From: Pseudomonadota bacterium
GTDB lineage: Bacteria > Pseudomonadota > Gammaproteobacteria > DASZBR01
Length of the DNA: 64,000 nucleotides
Assembly (NCBI GenBank): GCA_021777765.1
Contig: JAJYDF010000014.1
Span: 18,206-82,205 of the forward strand
Direction: 5' to 3'
Positions 17,613-27,300 of the stretch are shown one piece after another; the stretch's first letter is position 1; the number at the start of each line of letters is the position of its first letter. A program made the translations under genes and the position numbers. A model generated the notes under the pieces. The model worked only from the letters and a program-made list of their open reading frames with translations, was not told the DNA's origin and did not search any database.

Positions 17613-19793
17613 TCATGGTTTCGTGCTTGGCCCACCTGAATGTAATTTATTATTTGCTGATTCATCAACATGATTAATATTTTTGACTGCAGATGACACA
17701 GAAAATGTTGGTACCGTTTTAGTCGATGTGAGCAATTTTTGAATTTCCCATCTGAGTAAATCACTAGTACGATAATGATTCGCCATTTGTAAATACTCAT
17801 CAGAGATTTGCAAGATATTCTGAGATAATTTTTTATCTTCACTGAAATAGATGGCTAATTTATAAAGAACTTTCCCAATACAGAAATGTGCTCTTGAATT
17901 TGAAAAATCAGTATAATCTTTGTTAGCTTGAAGATGAGGAGCAATATACTTATCCCAGCAATTTGGTTCAAAAAACCAGCGCGGATTATCATGGGTAATT
18001 TTTAATAGCATTAATGTAAATGTTGTATCTTTAAATAAAGCTGGATGAAGTTTAGCTAATCCATCTAAAGTACTATCAAGTGTGTTGGCTGGTACCATAC
18101 CGCTTAAATCCATATATTTTCTATATAATTCCACCATTAGCCTTGAAGCATCTGCCAGTGGCATAGCATATTGTAATGCTAGAGGTGCAAATAGATCTGA
18201 TTGTTGGTATAAATGTAGGCCAATGATTTCATAAAGAGATTGTATATTGAAGTTTTTACCATGAGTCAAAACAGCTAGTTGGTCAGCTATTTGTAATATA
18301 CAATTCTCAAAAAATTTTAATTGTACTTCATCAATTTTATGCTCTCCAATCCGCTGATAAATATTATCAAAATATTTACATAATAGCTCTAAGCCATTAT
18401 TCATTTTAATTATTTTAAATATTTTATTTTTAATATCGACTCCAATACTATCAAATACTTCTCTTGAGGAGTCCAATTTGATTTCAGCTAATTCATTTCG
18501 TATTTTTTGAACTTTATTTCCTAAATTGACACTATTTATTACTTCAGGATCATCACTGCTATCTAACAGACGTACTAAACTACCAAAACAGATCTCATCA
18601 CAATTAACTATTGCACCCGCTGCGATTAACTCTATAATGCACCCACTTATTTCATTGCAAGTAGCATGATAAATTAGAGTTCGCCCCTCTTCGTCGTTGT
18701 CTGAAGAACTTTCTTCATCGCTTCTATTAGAGTTATCAGAAGAATTATCGCTTATGTGATTATCGTGTGTTGCAACGTCACTGTCTGAAGAACTTTCTTC
18801 ATCGCTTTTATTAGAGTTATCAGAAGAATAATCGCTTACATAACTATCGTGTGTTTCATCAGTTTGTATATGACGAACATTGATAGCTAATCCGGATCTA
18901 ATTAATATTCGTAGAGCTTCTACTTTGAATTTTTCACTAGTATATTCATTTTCAATTATTAAAAAAGCTGGTGGGGTATCAAATAATACTTTATTTACAT
19001 CAACACCTGTATCACATAATAATTTAAGAAGTTTTAAGCCACTTTCCTCATTTCTGCTAGAGGTTTTCTTACAGACAAAAGCTAAGTAACAACACAGCGG
19101 ATTTGCATAAAAGGAATCGCTATCAATGAGTTGAGGAGGAACTTCGATTTTTTCACCTGTGAGTGCCGCACCTGCACTAAGTAATTTCCGTACCATTTCT
19201 TCATTAACATTGCTAAAAGCAGCTAATAATGGCAACCCCAAATAATTAGCATATGCTCCAGCTTTAATTAAAATATCTGAAAGTTCAATATTATTATCCC
19301 TTACAGCGCGACATAATAAGGTTTCACCATCTTCATCAATTGCAGAGAGAACGTCTATACATTCATAAAGTTTATCAATAATAATTCGTTGACCAGTTGC
19401 AATATAAATGCTTGAAGCACGTAACGCTGGATTGAAGGCGCCCTCTTTTTCTAACATAATCTTTATTTCTTCCAACTTATGTTTCTTGAAATCATGTTGA
19501 ATAAGAGACGTAATTTTTTCTAACTTATCAGAATAAAGCGCTTCACTAAATTCACATGGTTTAAACATTTGATCAAATTTATTGATAATCTCTAGGGTAA
19601 CATCCAGTAAGTCACATTGATTTTTTGCTTTATTAATAAAATAAAGTCGAGGCATCTCCCCTTCCTTTTTTACGAGTATATAACACCAATTCGATCTGAC
19701 CGGTATTTGATGTAACATACCTGATTGTGGGGGTGAAGAAATTAAAATAAGTTCACAGGGGTCACTAACCATTTTAAATAAATATTTAAGCAT
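17613..19793 (-). CDS. Ankyrin-repeat protein with duplicated acidic Ser-rich linker
   Basis: 726 residues. Ankyrin units lie around residues 90-330 (for example IDEDGETLLCRAVRDNNIE, then LSDILIKAGAYANYLGLPLL, and VRKLLSAGAALTG). Residues about 310-370 hold a 28-residue tandem duplication rich in Asp, Ser and Asn (DNSNKSDEESSSD twice), which is disordered and strongly acidic. An ankyrin-like unit follows (GRTLIYHATCNEISGCIIEL). The C-terminal 330 residues are helical and unknown. AAGG precedes the ATG. A candidate secreted effector by architecture only. Confidence 0.75.
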   Translation of the reverse strand: MLKYLFKMVSDPCELILISSPPQSGMLHQIPVRSNWCYILVKKEGEMPRLYFINKAKNQCDLLDVTLEIINKFDQMFKPCEFSEALYSDKLEKITSLIQHDFKKHKLEEIKIMLEKEGAFNPALRASSIYIATGQRIIIDKLYECIDVLSAIDEDGETLLCRAVRDNNIELSDILIKAGAYANYLGLPLLAAFSNVNEEMVRKLLSAGAALTGEKIEVPPQLIDSDSFYANPLCCYLAFVCKKTSSRNEESGLKLLKLLCDTGVDVNKVLFDTPPAFLIIENEYTSEKFKVEALRILIRSGLAINVRHIQTDETHDSYVSDYSSDNSNKSDEESSSDSDVATHDNHISDNSSDNSNRSDEESSSDNDEEGRTLIYHATCNEISGCIIELIAAGAIVNCDEICFGSLVRLLDSSDDPEVINSVNLGNKVQKIRNELAEIKLDSSREVFDSIGVDIKNKIFKIIKMNNGLELLCKYFDNIYQRIGEHKIDEVQLKFFENCILQIADQLAVLTHGKNFNIQSLYEIIGLHLYQQSDLFAPLALQYAMPLADASRLMVELYRKYMDLSGMVPANTLDSTLDGLAKLHPALFKDTTFTLMLLKITHDNPRWFFEPNCWDKYIAPHLQANKDYTDFSNSRAHFCIGKVLYKLAIYFSEDKKLSQNILQISDEYLQMANHYRTSDLLRWEIQKLLTSTKTVPTFSVSSAVKNINHVDESANNKLHSGGPSTKP
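18696..18856 (-). repeat. In-frame 84-bp tandem duplication inside the ankyrin gene
   Basis: Two copies of an 84-base unit (28 codons), recognisable by CTGAAGAACTTTCTTCATCG at 18701 and again at 18785. The copies are nearly identical and preserve the frame, so this is a recent duplication encoding the acidic Ser/Asp linker. Such repeats can change copy number by slippage. Confidence 0.8.
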
Positions 19794-19871
19794 ATTTTAC
19801 CTTTTTGTTAATGATAATCTAATTAAATAACTAAAATAATATCCTGACCATCTAATTTAAAGAAAATTCAT

Positions 19872-19987
19872 ATCGTAATTTATTTTCTTCAATATATTTA
19901 TGAATAAGTTCATTTTACCAATATAATTACCATTATGAACTTGCTCCAATTACGATGTGAATTTTGTGTAAGTAATTCAATTACGAT
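19872..19987. promoter_or_regulatory. Repeated AATTACGAT motif upstream of the cyclodipeptide synthase
   Basis: AATTACGAT occurs at 19948-19956 and 19979-19987, 31 bases apart (about three helical turns), and its reverse complement ATCGTAATT at 19872-19880. The gene-free stretch 19794-20277 otherwise holds only AT-rich DNA and the palindrome described next. These could be regulator sites, but the low sequence complexity makes chance recurrence possible. Confidence 0.25.
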
Positions 19988-20057
19988 ATTTTTCCAATTG
20001 GTTACAATGTCATGTCATCACAATGTATTTTGCCATCAATCATATAATTATGAAGAT

Positions 20058-20279
20058 ATTAATTTAATAAAATAGCCGTTAAAAGCACGGTGATCCAAAT
20101 TGAAAATAGTCTTACATAAGTGATTTATGCAAAACTAACTGAGTCTACTTTCCTCTGATGTTTTAGTATTACTTCTATTATTAATAGCGAAGCACTTCAC
20201 GATTTTACATAAATCACAAAAATCACCGAGTTTTTTACGGCTATCTCTCGCAACTTTTATAACTCATTATTAAATTAAT
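20058..20279. repeat. Large nested palindrome directly before the cyclodipeptide synthase
   Basis: Three pairs of arms face each other around a common centre: ATTAATTTAATAA (20058) with TTATTAAATTAAT (to 20279); ATAGCCGTTAAAAGCACGG (20072) with a near-complementary CGAGTTTTTTACGGCTAT (to 20244); and GTGATTTATGCAAAA (about 20117) with TTTTACATAAATCAC (to about 20217). The outer right arm runs into the start codon of the following gene. It looks like a MITE-like element or a cruciform-forming regulatory region. Confidence 0.6.
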
Positions 20280-20982
20280 GAACACTATTAGTGGTTGCAA
20301 TATGCAAATAGATCCTGTCGGAGAAAAATCAAGTCACATATACTCAAATAAAGAACATGCTGTAATTGGAATTAGCCCATTTAACAGCTATTTTCGCGAA
20401 GAAAACTTAATTAGATTGTTTAATTGGGGATTAAATAACTTTAAAGACATTAGTATATTTTATCCTTAACATCTTTCAATATATAATTTTCTTTCATTAG
20501 GTATAAGCAAAAATAAAGGGATAATAAAAACAAAACAACAAGATAACTATTCTAAAAATAAAATAATTAGAGCGCTTGGAAAAAATGATTTATTTACGGC
20601 GCAATCATCTTTTATATATAAGATATGGACTTTTAGTAGACTCTCAAATAATCTTAAATATCGTGAGATACTTAATCTGATTATGGATATGTATTATAAT
20701 AATGAACAATTTAGACGAGGCTGTTTGAAAACAACACATGAAATTTTATCAACAAAGATAAGCTATCATAAAGACTTGTCAGTTAATCTTTCAGTTGGTG
20801 TGAAATATTTATTGTATGAACTCCCATTATATATAAACTCCCCATATATATTTGATGTAAAATCGTCATTATTTATCTATCATGAACATTTTAGTTTTAT
20901 AAAAAAATTAATTACAGACAGTACATTTACAGCACCAAATCAAGGGTTATTAACAGTAAAAATATGTGGTGTGATAAAATAA
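20278..20982 (+). pseudogene. Cyclodipeptide synthase interrupted by one in-frame TAA
   Basis: Cyclodipeptide synthases make 2,5-diketopiperazines from two aminoacyl-tRNAs. From ATG 20278 the frame gives AVIGISPFNSYFREENL, the family hallmark with nucleophile Ser33 and Asn36. It is stopped by TAA at 20467-20469 (codon 64). With no shift it continues for 170 more codons: RRGCLKTTHEIL helix, KYLLYELPLYINSPYI with the catalytic Tyr/Glu pair (Tyr177, Glu181), SSLFIYHEHF, and the terminal APNQGLLTV. Numbering matches AlbC (Ser37, Asn40, Tyr178, Glu182, Tyr202) closely, and the residue after Tyr is His, an NYH-type signature. Total about 234 codons, full family length. No clear ribosome-binding site is visible. 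Either a recent nonsense mutation or a readthrough site. Confidence 0.8.
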
Positions 20983-21052
20983 TATGCTACTTCACAATGT
21001 AAGCAATATTGTCTTATCACAATACGAACAGGGAAAAGTTCTTGTTGGCTAA

Positions 21053-21130
21053 TTAGTAATCACCTGCTTCATATTTTTTTAGAATATCATTAACTGCATC
21101 ATTCCAGTTTTTCTGGTACAGGGCTTCCAT
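21053..21130 (-). CDS. Possible small ORF, 25 residues
   Basis: ATG at 21130 is preceded by GAGGA 9 bases upstream, within a leader (CATACTGAGGA) also seen before the histidine phosphatase gene. It encodes MEALYQKNWNDAVNDIL and ends in YEAGDY. It may be a real small protein or the preserved start of a lost gene. The rest of 20983-21331 shows nothing I can name. Confidence 0.35.
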   Translation of the reverse strand: MEALYQKNWNDAVNDILKKYEAGDY

Positions 21131-21331
21131 TTTTGTCTATCCTCAGTATGTTGTTTTGTCAAGATTCATGATATTATGATTAATTTATAGAAATAAATAC
21201 ACGTTTATCGAGCGTAAAATTTATAAATCAAAGTATTAATACAGGTGCTATTAATTGATATTCGTTCATTCAGTATTATATTTTGATTTAATTAGAATTG
21301 ATAAAAATGTAATATTAAAGATGAAAAAGAT

Positions 21332-22132
21332 ATGACAGAGCAATTATCCTTTACCAAAAACGAACACTTTTTTAGACATGAACAAACTATAAAAATATTA
21401 TTTAGACAAGCCCAATTTTCTGAAAAATGTTCATTTTTTAGTTATCTGAAATGTTATCGTTCAGGTGAATGCATTTTATTTACGACTAATGCTGCCGTAT
21501 ATGAAATGCTTGCTGAAAATAAATTTCACTTTACAGTGCCATTTCCTGAAGAAATAATCAAACAAAGATTTTACTACTTTATCCAATCAGATAGTAAATT
21601 TTCAGATGTCATCTATAAAGCTAAACAATTTAAAGTAAATTATCCATTTGACAGTGTTCATGTGTACAAAGATTATTATGAGTTGTTTTGTTATGGGTTT
21701 TACAAAGACGATCCCAATATTTATAATTATTTATTAAATAATCAGGATTTAATTATAGATTTTGAAAATACTTTCAGAAATAATATTATACCCCTAGTCG
21801 ATGAAAACAAGAACAATACTCTATGGTTACCTAAGATTTATAGAACAAATATCTTTTCAGCGTCTGCCCAACCAACAACCTTTTACCATAAAGATAAATA
21901 CTTTAAAAACAAACGTCTAACTAACTTTGATTTAAAATTATCGAGACAACAAATTGTATTATTGGATAAATTAGCTTCTGGCTATACTATTGAAGAAAGT
22001 GCTAAGTTGATGACTTTATCGCACCGTACTGCTGAAAGTTACCTTAACATAATTAAAATCAAGCTTAATTGCAAAAATAAAAAAGAGGTTATTCGGAGAT
22101 ATATTGAAATAAATCAATTCTTAGATAGATAA
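21332..22132 (+). CDS. LuxR/GerE-type transcriptional regulator
   Basis: 266 residues. The C-terminal ~65 residues form a GerE helix-turn-helix: LSRQQIVLLDKLASGYTIEE, then SAKLMTLSHRTAESYLNIIK, IKLNCKNKKEVIRRY. The N-terminal ~190 residues are a sensor region without an obvious receiver Asp or classical homoserine-lactone motif. It lies 350 bases downstream of the cyclodipeptide synthase in the same direction, so it may regulate or sense that pathway (inference). Its end overlaps a convergent resolvase fragment by 12 bases. Confidence 0.8.
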   Translation: MTEQLSFTKNEHFFRHEQTIKILFRQAQFSEKCSFFSYLKCYRSGECILFTTNAAVYEMLAENKFHFTVPFPEEIIKQRFYYFIQSDSKFSDVIYKAKQFKVNYPFDSVHVYKDYYELFCYGFYKDDPNIYNYLLNNQDLIIDFENTFRNNIIPLVDENKNNTLWLPKIYRTNIFSASAQPTTFYHKDKYFKNKRLTNFDLKLSRQQIVLLDKLASGYTIEESAKLMTLSHRTAESYLNIIKIKLNCKNKKEVIRRYIEINQFLDR

Positions 22133-22264
22133 GCAGGGGCGATCTGCTTTAACACCGCTAACAATTTCTTCGTAGATTTTTTCACAACCGGTATCTTCCA
22201 AAGCAATCACTTGCATGTTGAGATTTTGTTCTCTTGTACTGACGCGCGCATATGCAATTTTCAT
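22121..22264 (-). pseudogene. Serine resolvase/invertase, N-terminal stub only
   Basis: ATG at 22264 opens the resolvase catalytic start KIAYARVSTREQNLNMQ, with the Ser nucleophile in RVST, through IVSGVKADRP. The frame ends after 47 residues, whereas resolvases have about 180-200. The catalytic core beyond this and the DNA-binding domain are missing. The break lies at the LuxR gene end, marking an old recombination junction. Confidence 0.75.
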
Positions 22265-22420
22265 ATTCAATATCCTTTGAAAAAATTTAACAGCACATGG
22301 TTTGTTATACTCATAAATGTAATAATTAAGTATTGAGCAACCAGTGTAATAAACCAAATTGGGGCTATTTTTGTATGTTTTTTTGAAAAAAATAAAGTGA
22401 CCCCATCGTCTAGACCAGGA

Positions 22421-22478
22421 AATGTTAAAATATGTTCACGGTACAGGCAGGGACGCCGATGGCCGTGATACGATGCAA
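22421..22478 (+). repeat. Left 58-bp inverted repeat of a cassette
   Basis: Begins AATGTTAAAATATGTTCACG and ends ATACGATGCAA. It matches the reverse complement of 24151-24208 at 55 of 58 positions. It contains CACGG...CCGTG and GGC...GCC pairings that could fold. Just outside it is GTGACCCCATCGTCTAGACC, which resembles an IS3-family end. Confidence 0.85.
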
Positions 22479-22563
22479 GTGGTTGGAGTTGATCTGGCCA
22501 CATTGCTCACCGTTATAAATCACAAATTATGTTACGATTTGAATCAATTACAATGGAGTTATT

Positions 22564-23988
22564 ATGAATCTAAGCGCCTTAGGATTACACCAAATTTACA
22601 ATGCTTGCTTTGTTTCAAGTCGTCACCCTCTTGAACAAGAAAGGGCCGTACAAGAGATGTTTTGTCACTTATTTACTGAAGTCGACCCAAGACGTATTTT
22701 AGACGTTGGCAGAAGGATATGCCAGATTATCGGGCCGGGGTTCAAACAGTTCAAGAGAATGTCAGCTTTGATTGAAAACAGCGAACGGTTTTGGACAGCC
22801 TTTAAAGAGATTCAAAAAGATGAAACACCCGATGGCTTCATTCGCTGCATTCAATCCCTTCAGGAAAAAATTCTCAATGTCATGAACACTAGGGGCCATA
22901 ATCTAGAAACGCTCAATCTCCAAAATGTAACTCAATTTTTTAATCAACCTTTCATTAACGGTTACAATTTACGCTCAAAACGCCAAGCCCCAGAAGAATC
23001 ATCACAACCCACTAAATTGTCCCGCCAAAACGCACAATATATGGCAGCGATGGACTACGCTAGATCCCTCCCTGTGCCACCAGCTCATGGCCCACAACCT
23101 GCACCCGTTGTTGTTGAGTTTACACAGCAGCGGAAACAGGGTTCACTTAATTCAACGATGAAGATAATCAATATCTTTATGACGAACAACAATTCAAAGA
23201 ACCCTGCTTTAGCGAAACAGGGTACTTATGAGGATTTAAGGAAGACGCTGGACGTAACGTTGAGAGCGGATAACTATAAATTAGCGAGGATGGTAGACTC
23301 TCTGTTTTCGCGTAGAAATGATAACGTATCGCAAGGAGTGCAAAATAATCTCCCACAGCAACCTCAACAAGCTCTTCCACCGCAACCTAAACAAGCTCTC
23401 CCACAACAGCCACAACAAGGCCTTCCACGGAAACCTAAACGAGATCACTCAGGGCAACCTAAACAAGCTCTCCCGCAGCAGCCACAACAAGCTCTCCCAC
23501 AAACACAAAGAACTGAAAAGGATCAGCTCACTTTATTAGGTGAACTTCATAAACGGGCGGTACCTTGGAGGCCTCAGGTGTTCGCCAAATTACTTTGCGA
23601 TTTCCTTTATTATCAAAACGAGTACTGCAGGGTCATGGTCGGACGAGCCGTGGCATTGGAAAGCAACTATAAAAAGTGGTTGCTAGAACAACAAGCGCAA
23701 CAACCACAACTAGCACAAAACAATGCACCACCACCCGTCTCATTCATGGTGTTTTTGGTCGCTTCCCGCCGCCTCTCTCCTGAACATTGCTACTGCAAGG
23801 GAGCGTCATGTCCTTCTCAAGCAGACTGCCGCACCATGAACACGGTTTTTGGGATGACCGAAAACGAGCTCGCCGATCCGATCAACGCAGTGCTGGACGC
23901 CACGTATGGCACACATGACCGTAATCAAATCGAGGGGATCCGCGAAAACGGACGTCGAATAAAAGCTATGCAACGCGAGAGATTTTAA
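22564..23988 (+). CDS. Cassette protein with Gln/Pro repeats, unknown function
   Basis: 474 residues, clearly richer in G+C than its neighbours, so probably acquired. GGAG lies 6 bases before the ATG. The N-terminus MNLSALGLHQIYNAC is shared with the following ORF. Residues about 263-310 are six 8-residue units of the LPQQPQQA type. The rest is predicted helical with a basic stretch (YNLRSKRQAPEE). Near the C-terminus there is a cysteine group (EHCYCKGASCPSQADC) that could bind metal. It is enclosed by 58-bp inverted repeats. I do not recognise it as a transposase; it may be a passenger gene. Confidence 0.65.
   Translation: MNLSALGLHQIYNACFVSSRHPLEQERAVQEMFCHLFTEVDPRRILDVGRRICQIIGPGFKQFKRMSALIENSERFWTAFKEIQKDETPDGFIRCIQSLQEKILNVMNTRGHNLETLNLQNVTQFFNQPFINGYNLRSKRQAPEESSQPTKLSRQNAQYMAAMDYARSLPVPPAHGPQPAPVVVEFTQQRKQGSLNSTMKIINIFMTNNNSKNPALAKQGTYEDLRKTLDVTLRADNYKLARMVDSLFSRRNDNVSQGVQNNLPQQPQQALPPQPKQALPQQPQQGLPRKPKRDHSGQPKQALPQQPQQALPQTQRTEKDQLTLLGELHKRAVPWRPQVFAKLLCDFLYYQNEYCRVMVGRAVALESNYKKWLLEQQAQQPQLAQNNAPPPVSFMVFLVASRRLSPEHCYCKGASCPSQADCRTMNTVFGMTENELADPINAVLDATYGTHDRNQIEGIRENGRRIKAMQRERF
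23350..23493 (+). repeat. Six in-frame 24-bp repeats encoding LPQQPQQA-type units
   Basis: A 24-base unit (CTCCCACAGCAACCTCAACA plus AGCT) is repeated six times in frame, with units 4 and 5 diverged (LPRKPKRD, HSGQPKQA). A partial seventh follows. Variable copy number would keep the frame. Confidence 0.8.
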
Positions 23989-24004
23989 CCTAACTGAGAG
24001 TTTT

Positions 24005-24193
24005 ATGAATCTAGATGCCCTAGGATTACACCAAATCTACAATGCTTGCGACGTAGCACCTAGTCAGGTTCATGCCTGGAAGAAGCAGCTATTAGAGCAA
24101 GGCTCTGAGCTATTTAATAAATCGAATAAAGAAGCCAAAACCAACGCTGATTGCATCGTGTCACGGCCATCGGCGTCCCCGCCTGTACCGTGA
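24005..24193 (+). pseudogene. Hybrid ORF: cassette start fused to an IS3 OrfA-like fragment
   Basis: The first 15 residues (MNLDALGLHQIYNAC) repeat the start of the preceding gene. They are followed by DVAPSQVHAWKKQLLEQGSE, which matches the C-terminal half of IS3-family transposase OrfA (QVHAWKKQLLE). The last residues (IVSRPSASPPVP) are simply translated from the right inverted repeat. So it is probably a truncated OrfA and not functional. It suggests that the cassette arose by insertion into an IS3-like element. Confidence 0.6.
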
Positions 24194-24208
24194 GCATATT
24201 TTAACATT
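24151..24208 (-). repeat. Right 58-bp inverted repeat of the cassette
   Basis: Begins TTGCATCGTGTCACGG and ends TTTTAACATT; the reverse complement of 22421-22478 with three mismatches, all transitions. The two copies enclose about 1.67 kb. No clear target-site duplication is seen outside them. Confidence 0.85.
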
Positions 24209-24386
24209 CACATTTCCGAACAACATCTTAATAGCTATTTTTAGATCATTTTTCACTTCAAAATGACTTAGACAAATTACGCTGATGTAAATACACATAA
24301 ATGTTTTTAGCAATCCAATTAATCAAAAAATTTAATAAATAAAAGCAAACAGACAAAACATTGTATCAATCTATATTTCGTTAAAG

Positions 24387-27300
24387 TCATCTCATACTTC
24401 CTCCTCTAGTTCTGGATGATAAAGGCGTTATGTCAGGTGAATTTTTAGGAGGAATCGTTGGTTGTATGACAGGCTTTGGAGAACGTGGCGATACAGAGTC
24501 AGGAGGCATTGCTGTTTTCTTTGGAACATCTGGATGACGATCACAGTATTTGTGCGGAGTACTTGTTGATTCTGATTTTCTAGCACCATCACTAATAGGC
24601 ATACTAGAAGTTCGTAGGAGCGCAGGAGTAGTGATTACTGAACTTAATCGAATGCTGCGTGGTGCGACATTATTAGGCGATTTCTCAGAAGATTCAGGTG
24701 GTGAATGAGGAACTGTACTACTCAGAACAAGTTCGCTTTGTTTTTGCAGATTATTCTTATACATGACAATTGCTGGATGATTATTTTTATCATCATCAGA
24801 TTTATTCATATCAGTTGTAACAATTTTCATGCCGCGATCTAAAGCCTCTTTTTCTGTTGCAAAAATATAGCCATATTTTGTCGGTTGAACGCCATCATTA
24901 TTATAAAATTTAATTTTTCCGCCCTCACCTAAACAAATTATTCCAGGTTTTGCAAAAATCCTTCAGCACTGTAATGTTTATCGCTACTTTTATTATTTGC
25001 AATGCGTTTATTAAATAACGGTACAACACCATGATGTAATTCTTGAGAGGTAATTCCTTGCACAATTGCTGCAGTATCTTTTTCGATATCGCCGGTGCTC
25101 GTAAATTGTCCACTTTTAATATAAGCCATTGCTCTTTCAGCAACGAAAGAAGCCACTTTATTTACAGAAGAACTATCTAAGAGATTAATTTGCTCAGCAT
25201 ATCGTTCAATAGTTTTTTCGCTGACTTTGTCAATTAATTTCTCAAGGTATTCAAATGATTTCACAGTATCAACCGCACGTCGTTTTTTTTCATTTGCAGA
25301 ATCAGAGTCGACACTATCTGAAATACGTGAGAAAGCTTTGGAGAGTACAGTATTATCAGTAATTTTGCCGCTATGTACTGCTAATGTTGAAATAAATCTT
25401 GCATGCAATTGTTGTTTGAGTATTTGTTGAAAATCTTGATGTTGTTGTTTATTTTTCTCTGTTTTTCGATTGATATCATTTATAAAGTCATCAAGTTGCG
25501 TACTATGATTTTTTTGTAATGTATTTAATGTTTCTTTAGTTGGGTGCTCATTAGTCTTGGTTATATAACCTTTTTCTTCTTTTTCATTGGATTGTTCAAT
25601 TTTTTTAAGAAGATCGGCATTGTCTTTATTATTATAGGATTTCAATGCATGATAAATTGCTTTTTTATCTTCCAATGAAAATGTAGGATCTTTATTATTT
25701 TCTGCAAACCGTTTCCAGATCATTTTTTGATAAGTTTGTAAATATTTATCAAGTCCGCCGTTATTACTGCCATCTTTTTTAAGTCGTTGTAACATTTCGG
25801 CACTGGCTATCATTAAATTAACATAATTCTTAGCTGTATCTTCGGGTTTAGCTTGTTCGCATTGTTTAATCAGGTGAGAGCAATAATTTGCTAAAGCGAT
25901 GTGTTCATTTTTTTTCTTAACATCTTCTAATGCACCTTCACGTGCTGTATTAACGATACCATTATAATAAAGAGATTTCAGCTGATTAACGAATCCACCT
26001 GTACTTGTAAATTGGCGGTTTTGTGAATATTCAGATAATGAACGTAATATTCGATTATTAAATCTGAGGATTTACATTGATTTAATTTATATGAAAAATA
26101 ATCAGCATAGCGAATTTGATTGTTCTTCAACTCAAAATTATGCCTTAAATTTTCGTTAACGGTGTTTATTAATCCTGAATTATAAACTCCTTTAAAAAAT
26201 CCTGTAACACCTTTACTACTCGTGGTATTTCTTGCAGCAGTAGATTCCTTAAATTCATTAATATGTTTTGAGTTAAAAGTTTTATTGGCTTCATGACAAG
26301 CATTTAATAAAGCGGGATTATTTTTATCTTCGGCAGACAACGTATTAGCAGTATCATCATGTATTTGAATTAGTAATTTTTTCAGGCCAGATGATTTATC
26401 ACTGATTTTATCCGCCTCAGTTTTCATAGTTTTCAGAAAATCAATATAGTCCGCTGTTGTTTTCACATTGGCAAGTTGATGACAGATTTTTCTAATTGCC
26501 GATTTTTTATTGGTGATGCTGTTATGATCTTTAATTTTATCACTAAAAGTATCATAGATTTTTAATCTTTTATTATTAAGCCGATTTTCTAAATATTTGC
26601 CTAATTGTTTAGCAGTTTGAGTGGTTAATTCAGGGACAAGTTTATTCAATTTTTCTGAATCAACAGTTGTATATGCAATTTCAGGTGCTATGACTGATTT
26701 AGATGAAAGTGTTTCAGATAATTGTTCAGATTTATGTGGCGGAGCAGATTTAATAGTCTGTTGATTTTTTTCTAAAGCCTTTATTACAGGGTGCGGATCT
26801 CGAGGGCCGGCTACTGGAATATATCGCCATTCATCAACTTCTTGTTTAGTACCTAAAATAAAACCATATTTAGGTGGGACACCATCTTTAGCATAATATT
26901 TAGGCTTGCCGTCTTTACCAATAACCATAATTCCGGGTTTAGTAAAAAACCCTTCAGCACTACCATGACTTTTTGCGCCATGTTCTAATGCTACACTTTT
27001 ATTAACGCCAGGTAATGAACCGTGATGAAATTCATGGCTGGTTATTGCTACAGCAAGTTTATCTGCATCTTCTTCAATATTACCACTCGCTTTAAATTTT
27101 CCGCTTTTAATATAATCTACAATTCTTTCTGCAGCTTGTTTACAATTTCATTAACTTCACTTTTATCGAGTGAATGAATTTGTTCGAGATAACGTAAACA
27201 AACTTTTGAAACCGTGTAATAAACTAATAGATCTTGATGATTAAACGATTTCAACGATTTTGCAGCAGTAGCATGTTGATCTGCTGCTAATTCTTCATCT

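Noticed and set aside
16199..19793. Integrated phage or island bounded by att sites near the tyrosine recombinase
   Set aside because: No tRNA gene, direct att repeat or phage structural gene is visible around it.
23350..23493. CRISPR-like regular repeats
   Set aside because: The 24-bp units are contiguous, without spacers, and keep the reading frame of a protein.
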